Positions 35,240 to 47,945 of a stretch of DNA of 64,000 bases are shown here, piece after piece (positions within the stretch are counted from its first letter, which is position 1; the number at the start of each line of letters is the position of its first letter). The stretch is from contig OX465587.1 in assembly GCA_950022655.1 (NCBI GenBank), positions 25,981,716-26,045,715 on the forward strand, in the 5' to 3' direction. The notes under the pieces are model-generated. The model did not search any database. It was not told the origin of the DNA and saw only the letters and a program-made list of their open reading frames with translations. This DNA is from Alentia gelatinosa (taxonomy: Eukaryota > Annelida > Polychaeta > Phyllodocida > Polynoidae). The position numbers and the translations under genes were made by a program.

Positions 35240-36600
35240 TAATTAGGGGTTTATGAGGGTCGCTGTGTGGCATATGGGAGTGTGGATATGTGCCAAGTCT
35301 TTGTGTGTGGTGTGGGTGAAGTGAGAGGCAAGGGTTTACTGTAAATCAGTATAATGAGTTCTAATGAGAGTGCACTCTTAATCACCCCAACCTGGTCAAA
35401 ACGAGCTGCCCCGATCAATTCCTCACATGTATAGTAGATATAATATAACATCGAGATAAGTCATAGCTCTATTAACTGGTGGATAAGTAGTATATGTACT
35501 GATTCAATAGATCTCTGAGAAAATATATGACTATGATCATTCATGAGACTGGTGAAATTTCTGATCTGAGTATAATACAGGGGGTAATGGGTGCGGATTC
35601 CTTTAGTATCAAATAATGAGGTTAATAAATCACAAGGAGTTGCCATCTGTTCCTCCATCACGCATCCTCATGGGTCGTATGCAGTTTAATCTATATTTGG
35701 TGTCATTGTGTGCTCTCTAGCTTAACGCCGTATGGTACAAGTGACCAACCGAGAACTACCCTCCGGTGTTCAGCTCATATATATATATATGTATATAAAC
35801 GGCCTCAGTATGTTTCCCGCACTTGGACTAAGATTCCATACTACTAGGCGTATCCTTCTCTGAACAAGTTTCTTATTTCTTACTTTAGTTAATGGAAATA
35901 TATCACTTTAGTATGTAGAGATAATCCATGGGTTTCCTGTATCAACTATAAGAACCATATCTTTCTGTCATCTATCTCTGGGTAAATGAGAATTCTGTGC
36001 ATGACTTAATCAAATCTGGAGGTTGTCAATTAATTATAAAACAGGTTTATTTAACGATACGGTCCATATCGAAGGTATATATGTACATAAACAACTGCTT
36101 CCTCAAAACGCCCCAAGAGGTTAGAGCTTTGCTTATAATAATATTTTTTACAACAACCTGAGGTATATCTCCCTGTCTAGAATCTTTGCAATTGCTAAGT
36201 TTCTTTCTCCAGAGTGTCAAATATAAAATGGTCTGTATTTATCATATTCAAAGACCACGCACTTTGCAGTTTTTGTAATGGCCATCTTGCTAAGAGCATT
36301 CAATTAAGATCAATTTAAACTATAGCTTGCTGTACAGAGAGCCAAATAGTAATATACAAAAAGGGAATCTTTCCACAACCGCTTTAACGTTTTACATTAG
36401 GAAACAGGTTTGAATTTCTGGTCCTTATCAATAATAATAATATAGATTTGCAAAATGTGTAAATGAAAGACAGGGGTTTTCCAAGGGCAGAACAAATTTA
36501 ACGTCTACAGAAACATCCTATCTGAAAGAAAACTATCCCTCATTACAACTATTCACCACCAATTGCAATCGTAATCTTAAATGATCTCCCTGCCATTCCA
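35240..36600. other. No supported exon
   Basis: A+T-rich DNA downstream of the promoter-like block; short minus-strand ORFs only. Confidence 0.4.
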
Positions 36601-36605
36601 CCATT

Positions 36606-37008
36606 GTGGAAGTACAGTACTCTAAACACTTTAGGAAGCAAATGAAGGCCATTGAGAATTCAAAAGGGGGCTTATATTACTTGTCCTATCTGTGCAACAA
36701 GAATACTATATCATCAAGGAGAATTGGAGCTGGGTGGCCATTCTCCTGTCTGGTGCAGCTGGTGCTTTGTCGAGTCCAGGCAGATGGTTCTTGTGGAATG
36801 TCCAACACTTCCACCTTTTCCCACCTTTTCTCGAGCTGTGAGGCTTCTCGGCCATATTCCACACGACTTTACCATCTGTCAACGTGTGCTCTGCCACCAC
36901 AAGGCTTTTATACGCCACTGTCAAGGGCAATACCATCGGCGTATTTGTGTAGCTGTCAATGCTAGCGAATCTAGTCACCACCGTAACTACTTTTGGGGCG
37001 TCTAGCAT
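36606..37008. other. Coding-potential segment, strand unresolved
   Basis: Frames of 119 and 117 codons on the plus strand and 100 on the minus strand overlap here. Composition is more even than in the flanks. The minus frame has a protein-like stretch (TVAYKSLVVAEHTLTDGK), but no family, splice pair or repeat copy is recognised. Confidence 0.2.
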
Positions 37009-37667
37009 TGTGTAGTGTCTATTGGTCGGAGAATAATAGGGGAATTTTGTTTACAATCGATATATTGCCTCAATATCGATTGCACTGTTCTCTCCCAATA
37101 ACGTTAATGTTGAAAAAATAAGTTAACTCCGACACCTATTACCCCTCGCCCTTTTACCCCCCACCTCTGATGACACCCGCCCCCTCCATTTAGAGAACCT
37201 AGATGCATCCCTCGTCACTTCACCTGCTGCCATCTCAACATGCAGTACGGATCCAAGGAAGGATATTATGATTGGTCTTAACCCTATGGCGATGGATACT
37301 ATATCAAATTCAAAATATTCGAGCACCAAATCTGAATTATATATAGTGGTACTCTTATGGAATGGGGTTAAAAGGACCTGCAGCACCCTACATATTAGTT
37401 GAAAAGAATATTCTGGCAATTGCAGGTATACGCAAACGATTCGAAGATTCATCTGTGGTAATATATGATTTTCAATGTTCCATCCTCACAAACGGACAAA
37501 AAAGAGAACACAACTACAAACAGTTAACATAGACAGCCGACATATGGTGACGAGATTGCTGGGCAGGTTAATTGTATTTTCATGTTCACTTCCTCAGTTC
37601 TCGTACTCGATCATTTTACCCATTAAGACACGATTCACAAAATTCCCACTGCAATATGGTTGCTGAT

Positions 37668-37893
37668 ACCGGGGATACACCAAACAAGTCAAGGCAGCGA
37701 TCTACGAAATCGCCAACACAATGGCATGTAAATGTATGTAAGATCATATTTCAAAGTAATACTTCCACCGAAAATTAAGCGTCTCTGAAACAAAAACCAG
37801 GTGAAATATGAAATAATAGCTCACATACATGCCATTTTGTGTTGGCTATTCCGGAAATCGCTGTGTTTATTGCTTCGTGTGTCCCCGGCTTAA
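37668..37893. mobile_element. MITE-like element with CCGGGGACACAC ends, second copy
   Basis: The left arm CCGGGGATACACCAAACAAG and the reverse of the right arm CCGGGGACACACGAAGCAAT begin inverted repeats of about 60 bp that share CAGCGAT, CGCCAACACA and ATGGCATGTA. The same terminal block is found at 29051-29322. No coding capacity. A 23-nt C run follows within 20 bp. Confidence 0.7.
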
Positions 37894-37912
37894 TGTATCG
37901 TGTTTTAGAGCA

Positions 37913-37935
37913 CCCCCCCCCCCCCCCCCCCCCCC
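37913..37935. repeat. Poly-C tract, 23 nt
   Basis: The longest C run in the window, just right of the MITE ending near 37893. Confidence 0.95.
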
Positions 37936-37949
37936 GTACGTCTCATACT

Positions 37950-39200
37950 TGTTCATGTCGAGGCCGTGGTGTGTGGTGCTGGGCGTGTGAGGATCTCACA
38001 ATGCTGTAGGAGCAGATCGATACCTGCCCGTGGACACGGCACGCGGGTGTTGACACTGCTCTATTGGTAATTCTACCTGAGCACAATGGTGCCCAATTAC
38101 GAGCTAATAATAGCTGAGAGTGGACACCAAACCCCATTCATATAGCTGGATATTCTCATGATATATGATACAAATCATCAAAACGAGTACCATATTCTTG
38201 AACTGAGTACACATTCCATGTCCGTCTAAATGTCTCTTTTCACAAAAGATGTTTATTTGTTTATTTTGGCAGGGCTTCTCTGCTGGTAAAAAATTTAGTA
38301 AAATAAGGAAGAATCCATGAGAGGATCGAAAGAGATCGAAACTCTTCTGACAACTGCTATAGTCGCAGTTCATTTAGACTCCCTACACCCAATCCCCAGC
38401 ACACACCTGATGCTGGGGATGAATATCGGCAATGGATTTCTACCTCTTTATTATACATGAAAAAGTTCAATTTTAGAAGAAGAAAATTTCGTTGAGTACA
38501 TGGGTTATAAATCTGAGTTAATTATCACAACACCAATTCAAGGTGATTCACAATGCTCCATAAAACATCGTTATGGGAATCGTCATGGCTCCAGTGAGGT
38601 GCATCCAGGTGTAACTTGGCACGCGGCCAACAATCCTCCCGCCACAACAACGCCCGATGGGCAGACGAGATCGGAACACCTGGTCGCCGGTTCCGGGCAG
38701 ATGACAACGCTGTAATACGTGGACAGGTCGGGAACAGGCGCCTGCACCTGGCCTGTGTTGGTTGTGGGGTGTTTTAAGGTCCTTCACACAAATGGTGGCG
38801 TGTGTGTGTAACTCCAAGACGAATGTCGTCTGCTTGTCATTTTGACATGTTTCCTGTCAGCCTCACACAGTTTAGAATAAAGGCGATCATTCTGACTCTG
38901 GTAATTGATGGGTGTAAATAACCCCCCTTTCTCTCACCCCTGAGAGGAAACATGATCTTATCAGCGATGAACTATATATTAACCTCTGTTGTAAGAGCGT
39001 TAGTAATGCCATATACATGATGAATATTGATACTGTGCTAATATTGGTACTTTAGTATCAGTACAGATGTGGTGTACATATGTAAATGTATTATTGATGA
39101 CAGATATGTTTGAGTAGTACTACTGGGGAAATTGTATATTTTATTATGCACATTTTATCCAGGCATAATGGTGCATACGTATCTGGGTCTGATGAATAAC
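37950..39200. other. No supported gene
   Basis: Short overlapping ORFs in a G+C-rich patch (38590-38760) with no domain or splice support. Confidence 0.4.
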
Positions 39201-39219
39201 CAAAGCCCATCAATAACGG

Positions 39220-39400
39220 GGTACAAGGAGACCTCGTACGAGTGTTATCGTTTAATGATATTCAAGTTAGTTGGCCAAGATAGTCCTAGCCGATGAAGGT
39301 CATCCATAAGTGTTGAGCAAAGTTAACCCCATCATCCCTGAGTCTGGTAGATGCATAAATATGGTTCTGTGTACGAGCCTGTATTATTCTCCCGTGCTGG
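39220..39400 (+). repeat. Dispersed repeat, member 2
   Basis: Same-orientation relative of 21400-21560: GAGTGTTATCGTTTAATGAT, GTCATCCATAAGTGTTGAGC and AAAGTTAACCC in order. Confidence 0.65.
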
Positions 39401-39404
39401 AAGA

Positions 39405-41060
39405 GATTCATTGGAAAATTTGAAAATATAAATATGCACACGTCCTTGTGGTATCGAGAAGTGGGGTGGATATCATGAAGGTGTGTGCAGTCATAGGAAA
39501 GGAGGATGCCGGAATTCTGCCTTGATATCTCCCTCTTTCAGTGTAGTAATCTGGCATATGTACATATGACATTACACATTATAGCGTATCAGGAGGTATT
39601 AAATTCCTATCGCAGTAGGTGCTTTGACGCCTGGCCATCTACATTATATAATTCTATACAATTTGAGTTGAAACTGGGAAATAAGTCCGTAAAGGTGCAA
39701 TTGATTATGATAGTAAAAACATCTTGGATTGAAATTTCCACATGTTTGACACATTTACAAAGTCTATAGTACTACGATGCGCTGACCACAGGTGTCCTGT
39801 AGACACAAAGATCGCGCTTCTTAACTAAATACACCCTACAGTCTGCAGAACACTCAGCACGAACCTCGCTACCTGTGATAAACTCCGGAAGTCCGGATAC
39901 CGGAAGTAGCGCATTTACATGGCACTGATAACAGGAAGTGGGCAAACATGTAAAACACATTAAGTATCGGTCTAAGATTATCTATAAGCTCATGGAGTAC
40001 GTCCGTGTTGGTCCACCTCCTTGTGAGTTGATGGTGCATTAAAGTGGGTCATTTTGTCGGCTGGACAGAGGATCAGCTGGAAATGAGGGCTCAAGTTTTA
40101 TAGTTACAACCATCAAAGTTAAATGCGTGTAAACTAAGTTCAGGAAGCTGCATTTCCTCCTCAAGGGAGCCTAAAACTAGACTTCCTTGAGTTCCTGTAC
40201 CCCTCCACCTACTCCACCTCTTCTCGCCGCGATACCCGGGCCAGTTCGGGGAAGGGTTGGCCTAATTATATGAATAATTCAACGGATGTTCATAATATAG
40301 GCTTTGATATAGAGGTATCACAAAATGAAGGAAAGAGTTTCTGTAGCCGATAGACCAATGTTGGTCAGACAGGTAAAGGTCAGCCAGTCTTCAGAAACCA
40401 AGTGCAGCATAACTGTTATTCACGCCAAGCTTCCAAATAATTGTTTATGTTTCTTTTTTTAAACACTCTTGTATTTCTGGTATAGCATAGATAAGTGACA
40501 GTCGTCAGAGTTTAAGTTCAGTTTAAGTATCTTGTGATAAACTCAATTAAGACTATGTTAAATTTGATATAGTTTTGTACTAGTTTTCAGCTCAAAAATA
40601 TTCTCAATAATTTATTTTTGTTTTCACAAAATCTATCGACTGCACGGCATCGTTTTATCTTGAAGACAGCTTGAATGAGCTCAAATCTTACTAGGTTTTC
40701 AATAATCGCGTGTATATTTGCCGCGATGGATCTTCAGGTGTCGCGGTAATGGAACACCAAAATAGACACATGACATAGTGAGCTACGTATCGCGACAACA
40801 GAGGTACGACACATAGGAACACTGTAAGATATAACAAGATATACCAAGATATACCACGGCAAATCCATCATGTTTGTGGAACCAGTACTTTCGATGAATT
40901 ATTCATTTAAAAGTTTATGTAAATTGAGATTTTCACCGGCGCACAGCATTCTTGTGCATATGTTGAATACACAATGCGACCAGTTACCCATGATATATAA
41001 CCCCCTCTGCGGCGTGATTAATGACCCGCTTCCGGTAAAAGACAACCCCGGAGCACTATG
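39405..41060. other. No supported gene; one degraded TAGACT-family end
   Basis: A TAGACTTCCTTGAGTTCCTG end lies at 40178 with TTCATAATATAGGCTTTGAT near 40290, suggesting a decayed element of about 130 bp. Otherwise nothing. Confidence 0.35.
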
Positions 41061-41065
41061 ACGGA

Positions 41066-41077
41066 GCCCCCTGGCGG
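41066..41077 (-). promoter_or_regulatory. CTCF-like core motif
   Basis: Minus strand CCGCCAGGGGGC matches all 12 core positions. It faces the plus-strand motif at 34197, with the promoter-like block 34928-35190 between them. Confidence 0.45.
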
Positions 41078-41079
41078 GT

Positions 41080-43690
41080 GAAATATGTAACACACGGACC
41101 TTGACTGCGGGGGTTTCAGATTGTCTATCAGCGGGAACCGGAAGTAGGGGTCGGTACCTGAACTAAGAATAGCTTACTCGACATCCACAATACATTATTA
41201 GCAATTCTGCCACTCAGTTAACTTCAATAAAATGTCTCTTATATTCGTAGCAGGTCAGCGTGCGACAAAATCTACTATAGAATGTGAAGAGAGTAAAAGA
41301 GGGAGAAGCGTGCTAGACTGAGTCAATATAGTAATGCTACAAACAACTGGTAACGTCGGGTTCGCCTATTTCTACTGCAATATTATCACCAACATGTTAT
41401 ATTGTATATTATTCTGGATATACAAGGATCGAAACATAATTCAGGTAGACCTATCAATATATATTATTTTCTATTTGGTATTTAACCATTTCAAACTTGA
41501 AAAGTATAGATATTCTTAGTGTTGTCGGTATAATCTATATTAATTCATCTGAGGCCCAGCATTGGAACGTTATCGAAGTACATGTAAATACGTTTTTGCT
41601 TTTGTACGTTTTATAGTTCGACGTTCTCCTGCTAGGTGACATTTCTTAGACATTTTCACCTTTAATCTACCTATCACGAACCTGTCATTATAATATATAT
41701 ATACTTATTTTTACGATGGAGATACAGCCAGTTTATATTCTCCACTGGTAGCAATACACACTCCATACGCGTTTTTTGAATGGCGACTTACTATCAGGTG
41801 CATAAGAAGAAAAATTGAAAAATACCAATTAAGTGTCACTCTCCTTGTAATTAAAGTGGCTGATGTAATTGTCGCTGATGCAGGAATGTGAAGTCCTCAT
41901 CAGGAGCGGGATGGCCAGCGTAACGCGCCGCCAAGCATTGAATTCCTGTGCCTGGCTACCTGGGTTGAACACACGCTGTTTGCATAATAAACGTGGAGTC
42001 CCGCAGGGATAAATGCTGGGTCCCTCACTATTCTTTACCCAAAAGACCTGGTATCCCACCAGCTATGTGTGAGACACAACAGCACCTGATGATGGTCTAC
42101 ACCTGTCTGTCATGAGAAAAGGCTGAATCTCTTATTCCTGAATAAAGACGTGACAAGTCTTATTGGCATTCGTTATCTTTCGATTTCCCACGGGTTGTTT
42201 TCTTATGCCTCTGTCTCTCGTCAACAGGAAGTAAATGAAATGTCACAAAAACAATATTACGTACATTTAGGGTACAACAGATGCCCAAAGGGTGGCAAAA
42301 CTGAGAAGTCGTAGTTATATAATTTCAGTTTAGAAAGTCATTACCTGGATGGCTTTTTATTTGACGGAAAAGCAAACAACCAAGTCCCTTTTAGAAACAC
42401 TAATCCTCATTTATAGGTACAAATCCCACTAGATTGTAAAGTCGGGACCCGACCAGCCCACTTTAAATTCCCCTGGACACAGGATCGGTGAGGGCTGTTT
42501 TCAAAGGCAGTGTCGAGAAGCGGGAGAAGCATTCTTCCAGGCTGACATTAGTGGCGGCCCTAAGGCCGAGGTCTTTAGCCGTCATTGTGTGGCGCTTGCT
42601 CTGGAGTCAGCCCGTCCAATCCCGGGGCTGAGACTGACAATATGTCCAGCTGTCACGTTGCGCAACCCGCCCCTGGCAGGTTGATTACTCCTGCTCCCAC
42701 GCCCTGTCCAGAGCCCCCGGGCGTGCAGGCCCTGAGCCAGGTCGGACTTTGTCTCAACTGGCGTGAGTTTTTAAGCGCAGCCCAAATGAGCTGTATTTAG
42801 AACTGTTGCTTTTGAGACAAGTATAGAACGGAGCCAAAAAAATGCTTCAGCTGGTACATCTGCTTTTATGTAATCCTTGATAATCTGGGAGGCTGCCTTC
42901 TCTGTCACCACTGCCGCCGGTGCCGTTGCTGCCGCTGCCACCATCCCCTTTTTAAGTTTCTTCCCGACTGTTAGTGAGGGCTTTCACATGGTATTAGCTG
43001 ATAGGAGGTGGTCTAGGTCAACCTACACCACCCTCCTTGCCGATATTATCAAGAGCAACCCCTCTATGCTGCACATGGTATACATGTTTTAATGTAATCT
43101 TTGACTTCGGTGACGAATCGCTCTTTCTTTAAAAAGAGAGACCAGGTAAGTGCGGTGTTTCCCCGCTAGGAGGGGTGGCGGTGGGGCTGCTCGACCACGA
43201 GTGGGGGTAAACAGTATCTATCATTGTGCACAGTATTTCCCGTGTGTGCATTATGGAGTAGAGCGAATTAATTTAGCATCAGAGTTGGGGCTAACTTCTG
43301 ACATCATAATGCAGGCACAGTATGCAATGACAATGGATCATCAGCACGGTAATAGTGAGGTCCAGAATGGCACTACCAACCCTTAAGTGAAAACTGAATG
43401 CATGCTATACCATACTTGCATACCGACAGTACATAAAAGGTGTGGTAGGAAATGGGGCTGCATATACCTTGTATTAATTGTACTTTCTGACAGCCACATC
43501 TGACAATCAAAACAGGAATATACATTTTTTAAAAGTAAATATAGCAAAACCATCAAGTTGATATATGTAGTGATAGGCTTTTATTAGAACCAGGAATTAT
43601 TAGAAATAAGAATGAATAGCCAAATGGCAGAGAAGAACCATACCTTGGTGTATAGCGACCTCAGGGCGTAGATGAACGAGCGTACAAAAG
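41080..43690. other. No supported gene; G+C-rich patch at 42560-43000
   Basis: The patch contains imperfect GCC/CTG trinucleotide repetition (42905-42945) that explains the Ala-rich ORF at 42877-43092. The 71-codon ORF at 42585-42800 shows no domain. A CAG|GTAAGTG donor-like site lies at 43145 without a convincing upstream frame. Confidence 0.4.
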
Positions 43691-43708
43691 GGGTTTTGAG
43701 GACTTATC

Positions 43709-44021
43709 TCAATGCCATTTTAGCTCTCCATCACAAAACATTATATGGAGATATGTTAAAACTGTATTCCTGTGGATTAATATTCCTAGTCCCCTGTTCG
43801 CCGAATGTTTAGAGGTGTGTAAAATATGCATGTAATGTCTACTTTTGAAAGAGGATTCGGAGCCTATTTTAGGCAATATAATCAATAATGCGGAACCTAA
43901 GCTTATCATTAACCACCTGGATATTCCAGGGATCTTCATTCAGCTGGGAGTACGTAATACCTTTCTCATCGACCTTATTAACACATTCATCTACTTCAAC
44001 GCCATCGCGTCCCTCTCGACA
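43709..44021 (-). pseudogene. Decayed coding segment interrupted by a TAGACT-family insertion
   Basis: The minus strand from 44021 reads an open, protein-like stretch (GVEVDECVNKVDEKGITYSQ, then NEDPWNIQVVNDKLRFRIID) to a stop near 43880. A shifted frame continues with IGSESSFKSRHYMHILHTSK to a stop at 43709. A TAGACT-family left end (TAGACTAGCCTCAATC) begins at 44022 and cuts the upstream side. No family recognised. It may be an old retroelement or host gene fragment. Confidence 0.3.
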
Positions 44022-44192
44022 TAGACTAGCCTCAATCACCGTGTCTTATTCCCTATTCCCCCCACCCTCTTATCCCATTCCTGAGCCTGCCATGCATTAT
44101 TAGAAAACGTCTACGTATTGCAAAATGCTCTGATTTCTGAATAATTTTACACAATCAAAGCTTCGATCAAGTCTATGCTTCGATCAAGTCTA
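44022..44192 (+). mobile_element. TAGACT-family element with duplicated right end
   Basis: The left end TAGACTAGCCTCAATCACC is followed by a pyrimidine-rich middle. The right end GATCAAGTCTAT is present twice as a 17-bp direct duplication (GCTTCGATCAAGTCTAT). No clear 9-bp flanking duplication is visible here. A further related end (CAAAGACTTCAGCAAGACTA) lies near 44242-44261. Confidence 0.5.
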
Positions 44193-44584
44193 TGATTCCT
44201 GTTTGTCAGGCATGAGAGGAAATCTACAGGAATGTGCATATTCAAAGACTTCAGCAAGACTACTCTCCCTCCTCGACATTCAGCATCCGCTAGACAATCT
44301 ACTATCCAACGTGGTTACACCTTTATACTAGCTGGTCCAACCACGTGTCTACCCCACGCTCTTGAGGTGTCCACTCTCACCCTCCAGGCGTCAGCTGGAG
44401 GAGGTGAGAGAGTGGAACCTGGAGTGGGTAATGGGTGCTCAGCACCACCTGTAGCCATGTGGGGGCCAGTTGGCCCGTCATCCAGTGGTACTCATACAAG
44501 GGTCTGCCGCCATCAAAGTGCCCCAGGATTGCCTCATTTCACCCCAACAAAAGCTCCACAACGCGTCAACTAACGTTAAGCCCA

Positions 44585-44977
44585 ATTTCTACTATGCGAG
44601 TAGAGGGCTTGCAACTAGTGGTATCTAGCTTGAGACTGGGTATACCTACTTGCTTACGACTGGGCGTACACAGTTCGGCTAGTCACAAGCAATTACGGTG
44701 CGACTAGAAGGATTGCGACCGACAGGATATAGGTAACACTAGTCGGCGACTAGCGGTACCAAAGATGAAACATGTTCAAATCACAACAGACTGGGCATAC
44801 TTGAGGTACTGCTACTCGTAGAACGGGCGTATCAGGTACACCCAGTCGCCGACTAGTGGGAAGCGCGCCGCTAACACTGTGCGACTTGATGCGCTAGTCG
44901 TTGGTAGTTACTAAGTACTAGTCGCTGGCTGTGGGTACCAAGGGTAAGCCAAGTTGCACAGTGTGATCGGGGCATTA
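44585..44977 (-). mobile_element. MITE-like element, second copy of the 33069 family
   Basis: Reversed, it begins AATGCCCCGATCACACTGTG, then CAACTTGGCTTACC, and aligns with the left part of 33069-33465. The interior repeatedly uses CGACTAGT/GGCGACTAG motifs in both orientations, giving strong foldback. The distal end is not clear. It lacks the 30-bp minisatellite seen in the other copy. Confidence 0.55.
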
Positions 44978-44979
44978 TA

Positions 44980-46900
44980 GAAATAGACACAGCTATAGAC
45001 GGGTACCGAGAGAATGGTGCAACCCTTTACCACCAGGGGTTTTACTACATTGGTGCCGTGATTCTGGGTCTCAGCATGGTTCATATATATGTGGGTACTC
45101 TTGGCAAGTATAACTCGTCTCCTTATCTTGATGGTGTGGCTTTTCCTGGTGCAACTTGCTGAGCTCATTCCTCATGTACGCAGGGGATGATTAGTGTGAG
45201 GGTAGTTAATGTTTTACCACTGCATGGTGTACTCGTCCTTACGTTGTAATCTCATGTTGTCTTTTTTCTCGTATATCTAGACTTTTTCAAACGTGCTTAT
45301 TTGGAAGTCAAAAAGGGACATATGGTATCTGCTAAGCTGAATATATAATTATCTAAGTTAATTACGTTTGTGAGTTACTGATTGTGGAATGTTTACAACT
45401 AGATGCATAGTCGGTTGCATCGTGTTCCTCGTGTTCTGTAAACATCGTTTCATGAGCGGTGCAGCCCTAGGTGCACTTAGAGCCTTGGCACGCACAGGCG
45501 AGATTTCCTCGTCTCCTCGTGCGATTATTCATAACTGCCTTTGAAAAACTACATTTATCGTTAATTCACTACTTCTTATACTATATAAATATCATTCACC
45601 AATCACCCTGGTTGACAAGGTTACTGTGACAGCACTTACAGGCCTCCCCACTTGGCTCGTTCCCCCGGAGCTCAGCACGAAGAGGCGGGTAGTATACGTT
45701 GGTTCCCCGGTCATCCGCTAGGAAGCTGGCGGATTCAAACCCCTACAGTACCCAACAGCGTACATATGCGAGAACCAGCCAACGGGTAGTATGGTCTAGC
45801 TGCAGCGCTGGCAGTGGTGTGGAACGCTGGTATCCAACAAATTGGTATAACTAGACTGTTTCTAATGTGGTAACCAACTCAATTTTCAAACACCAACGGA
45901 GATCTAGCTTGAAACAATGTGATTATCATGAACAATAAACTTGAATTTGACATTAAACGCATACAATGCATTTAGAAGAGGTAAAACACACTAACGACTC
46001 TATATCTTGGCCGAAATACTTATCGAAAATGAACTTTGATGACTTTAACAGGTAATTGAGTGATAATAGGGGAAGCAGTCACTTGACAATAAATAATGAC
46101 AGTGCATGTTGCTCAGGGTTGGACTATCACTATGTTTAACACATTCACAAGGCAAATGCAGGGTTATAACACTTCATTTCCAGATTAGATTTACTAAAAT
46201 GTATTTATCCAGTGTGCAATCTCTATTACTGATCATTACTACTCACACATTTGTAGAGTCGGCCTGGAAGTAGGTGGCGCTACGAACCCACTTCTAGCCA
46301 TGGGGGCAGCCATCTTGGAGAGGCACCCCTGCAATGCTCAGTCTAAGGTGGGTTGGGACTCTCATTTATGTAACCAACTCGTTGGTGTAACTAGGTCATT
46401 GGTAGTGACCTACTTTCGAGGTCACTCGAATATGTAGGTAGATTAAGAACCAGTTTTGTGCCCCTCAAAAGGTAAACAACTTCTGTGACGTTTTCGTATA
46501 TATTTTTTATGCTCAAATCCCATTAGCGAAAGAAAGATTTCTATCAAATCAAATTAAGACTAGGTATGAAACTAGTTTTGCTTTAATATCACTTACCCAG
46601 GTAATCATCTTGTTTTTTAGATGATAGATTCTGTTGGATAGCTTGGCCAAGACCTTTTTAAAAAGCTGAATAGGCCGAAGACAAGGGAATCAATTCTTAA
46701 ATATTATCTTTTTATGGTTTGGTGGATGTTGAAGGATGAATTATTCATTATGTACCTGTGTGTGAACGTCTCAAAGCTTCTGTTCAGTTCCCTAGGTGTG
46801 TTTCGGCCGTATCTTTTTCATCGTACCCGGTGCTTCTGAACACAACCAAAGAACCAGGAAAATATTTTATCCAGGAGCCCTTACCCTGCCTCCATATATT
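44980..46900. other. No supported gene
   Basis: Short ORFs only. A tRNA-like GTTTGAATCC lies on the minus strand near 45733, but the arms do not pair. CAGCCATCTTGGAG near 46310 resembles a YY1 site. Confidence 0.4.
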
Positions 46901-46910
46901 TATGTTCCAG

Positions 46911-47030
46911 AAAGTGAATTTTGGTATATTTGAAGTTGAATTCTATTACACATCAAAATACTCTTGCACTGCTACCATGACAGACGGACCAGAAGTTGAA
47001 CCTGAAAGACTAACTCTTCCCGAGGGCTGA
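46911..47030 (+). CDS. Possible terminal exon, unrecognised
   Basis: A pyrimidine-rich acceptor (TCCATATATTTATGTTCCAG) precedes 39 codons and a stop. The peptide begins KVNFGIFEVEFYYTSKYSCT and ends acidic. The frame is also open upstream to an ATG at 46758. YSCTA is reminiscent of the Y-x-C of Ig-like folds, but there is far too little to assign. No partner exon has been established. Confidence 0.25.
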   Translation, partial: KVNFGIFEVEFYYTSKYSCTATMTDGPEVEPERLTLPEG

Positions 47031-47126
47031 AACTCAACGTCTGTCTGAAGATGGAAGCGGAGTTAATCCCATCACGACTTAACTCGACCACGGGCTACCT
47101 CGCCTCCTGTGAGGGGCAGTGTGGGT

Positions 47127-47170
47127 GGGGTGAGGGTTGAGGGGTGAGGGGTGAGGGGTGAGGGGTGAGG
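47127..47170. repeat. (GGGGTGA)n short tandem repeat
   Basis: About six units of GGGGTGA with minor variants. The G-rich strand could form a quadruplex. Confidence 0.85.
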
Positions 47171-47609
47171 AGCAGTGTAGGTGTGGTGGATGCACCAGGT
47201 GAAGCTCGAGTGGTGATTAGCATAAGCAGGCATAGCTTAACAAGACGGAATGGCCACAAGAGTCATCCATCTGGGAGTGCTATGTTCTATGTATTAGGAA
47301 ATTCTGCCTAAAGATGCTTTCATCTCAACGACCTTTGAAACTACAACAATCAAGGAATTATTTGTATTTATCTTTATATTTTCACAGACATAGGTAATTA
47401 GGATATAGGAAAGTTATAGAAAATTGCCCAGGTATTTTGTGATGCGTTTAATAGCTATAGGCAAGGACAAAGTTCTAGGAGTCTTTGTGGTTTTAACTGT
47501 ACTGCCATTAAATTGATACTTGGGGCCAGCACCTGCTGGTATATGTGCCATGCATATAAAGGGTAGAAATAGGCTAAGATTAAAACCCAGTGGAACATCT
47601 GAACTGTGT

Positions 47610-47945
47610 CATCAATACGCCCTCCAGAGGTTACTAAACTCCCGATTATCGCCCAGGGTAAATACAAGTTCCGCTCACGACTGGCTGGGCACACCGCAAC
47701 AACATAAAAAACAGTTTTCGCATTTATATTTGGAGAACCTTAGTATAATTTCGGATCTACATGTAGAAATAGTTGAAATTTCCATTTCTGAAATCGGATT
47801 TCCGATTTGAAGATTCATAAAAACCGTTAAACTTCAATATTTGTGGGTTACGGTTCAAGGGTCGATCACCATAGAACGTCGGCAACCAGCGAACACCGGA
47901 ACTTGCAAACAGACTGAATTATGGGATACCTCAATACTATAGTCA
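47610..47945 (-). repeat. Dispersed repeat, member 2 of a pair
   Basis: Inverted counterpart of 8675-9010, sharing GTATCCCATAATTCAGTCTG and GTGTTCGCTGGTTGC. The 79- and 96-codon ORFs over it are incidental. Confidence 0.75.

Noticed and set aside
42877..43092. Ala-rich ORF
   Set aside because: Explained by imperfect GCC/CTG trinucleotide repetition.
44908..44930. CTAAGTACTAGT resembles the 5' end of the conserved microRNA mir-252
   Set aside because: Only the first 12 nt match. The rest differs and the segment belongs to an inverted-repeat element full of CTAGT motifs.
45640..45800. tRNA gene on the minus strand (GTTTGAATCC)
   Set aside because: The T-stem does not pair, and no acceptor stem or anticodon arm can be drawn.
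47455..47810. Overlapping ORFs with a resemblance to a frame at 8.9-9.0 kb
   Set aside because: The similarity reflects a shared non-coding dispersed repeat.
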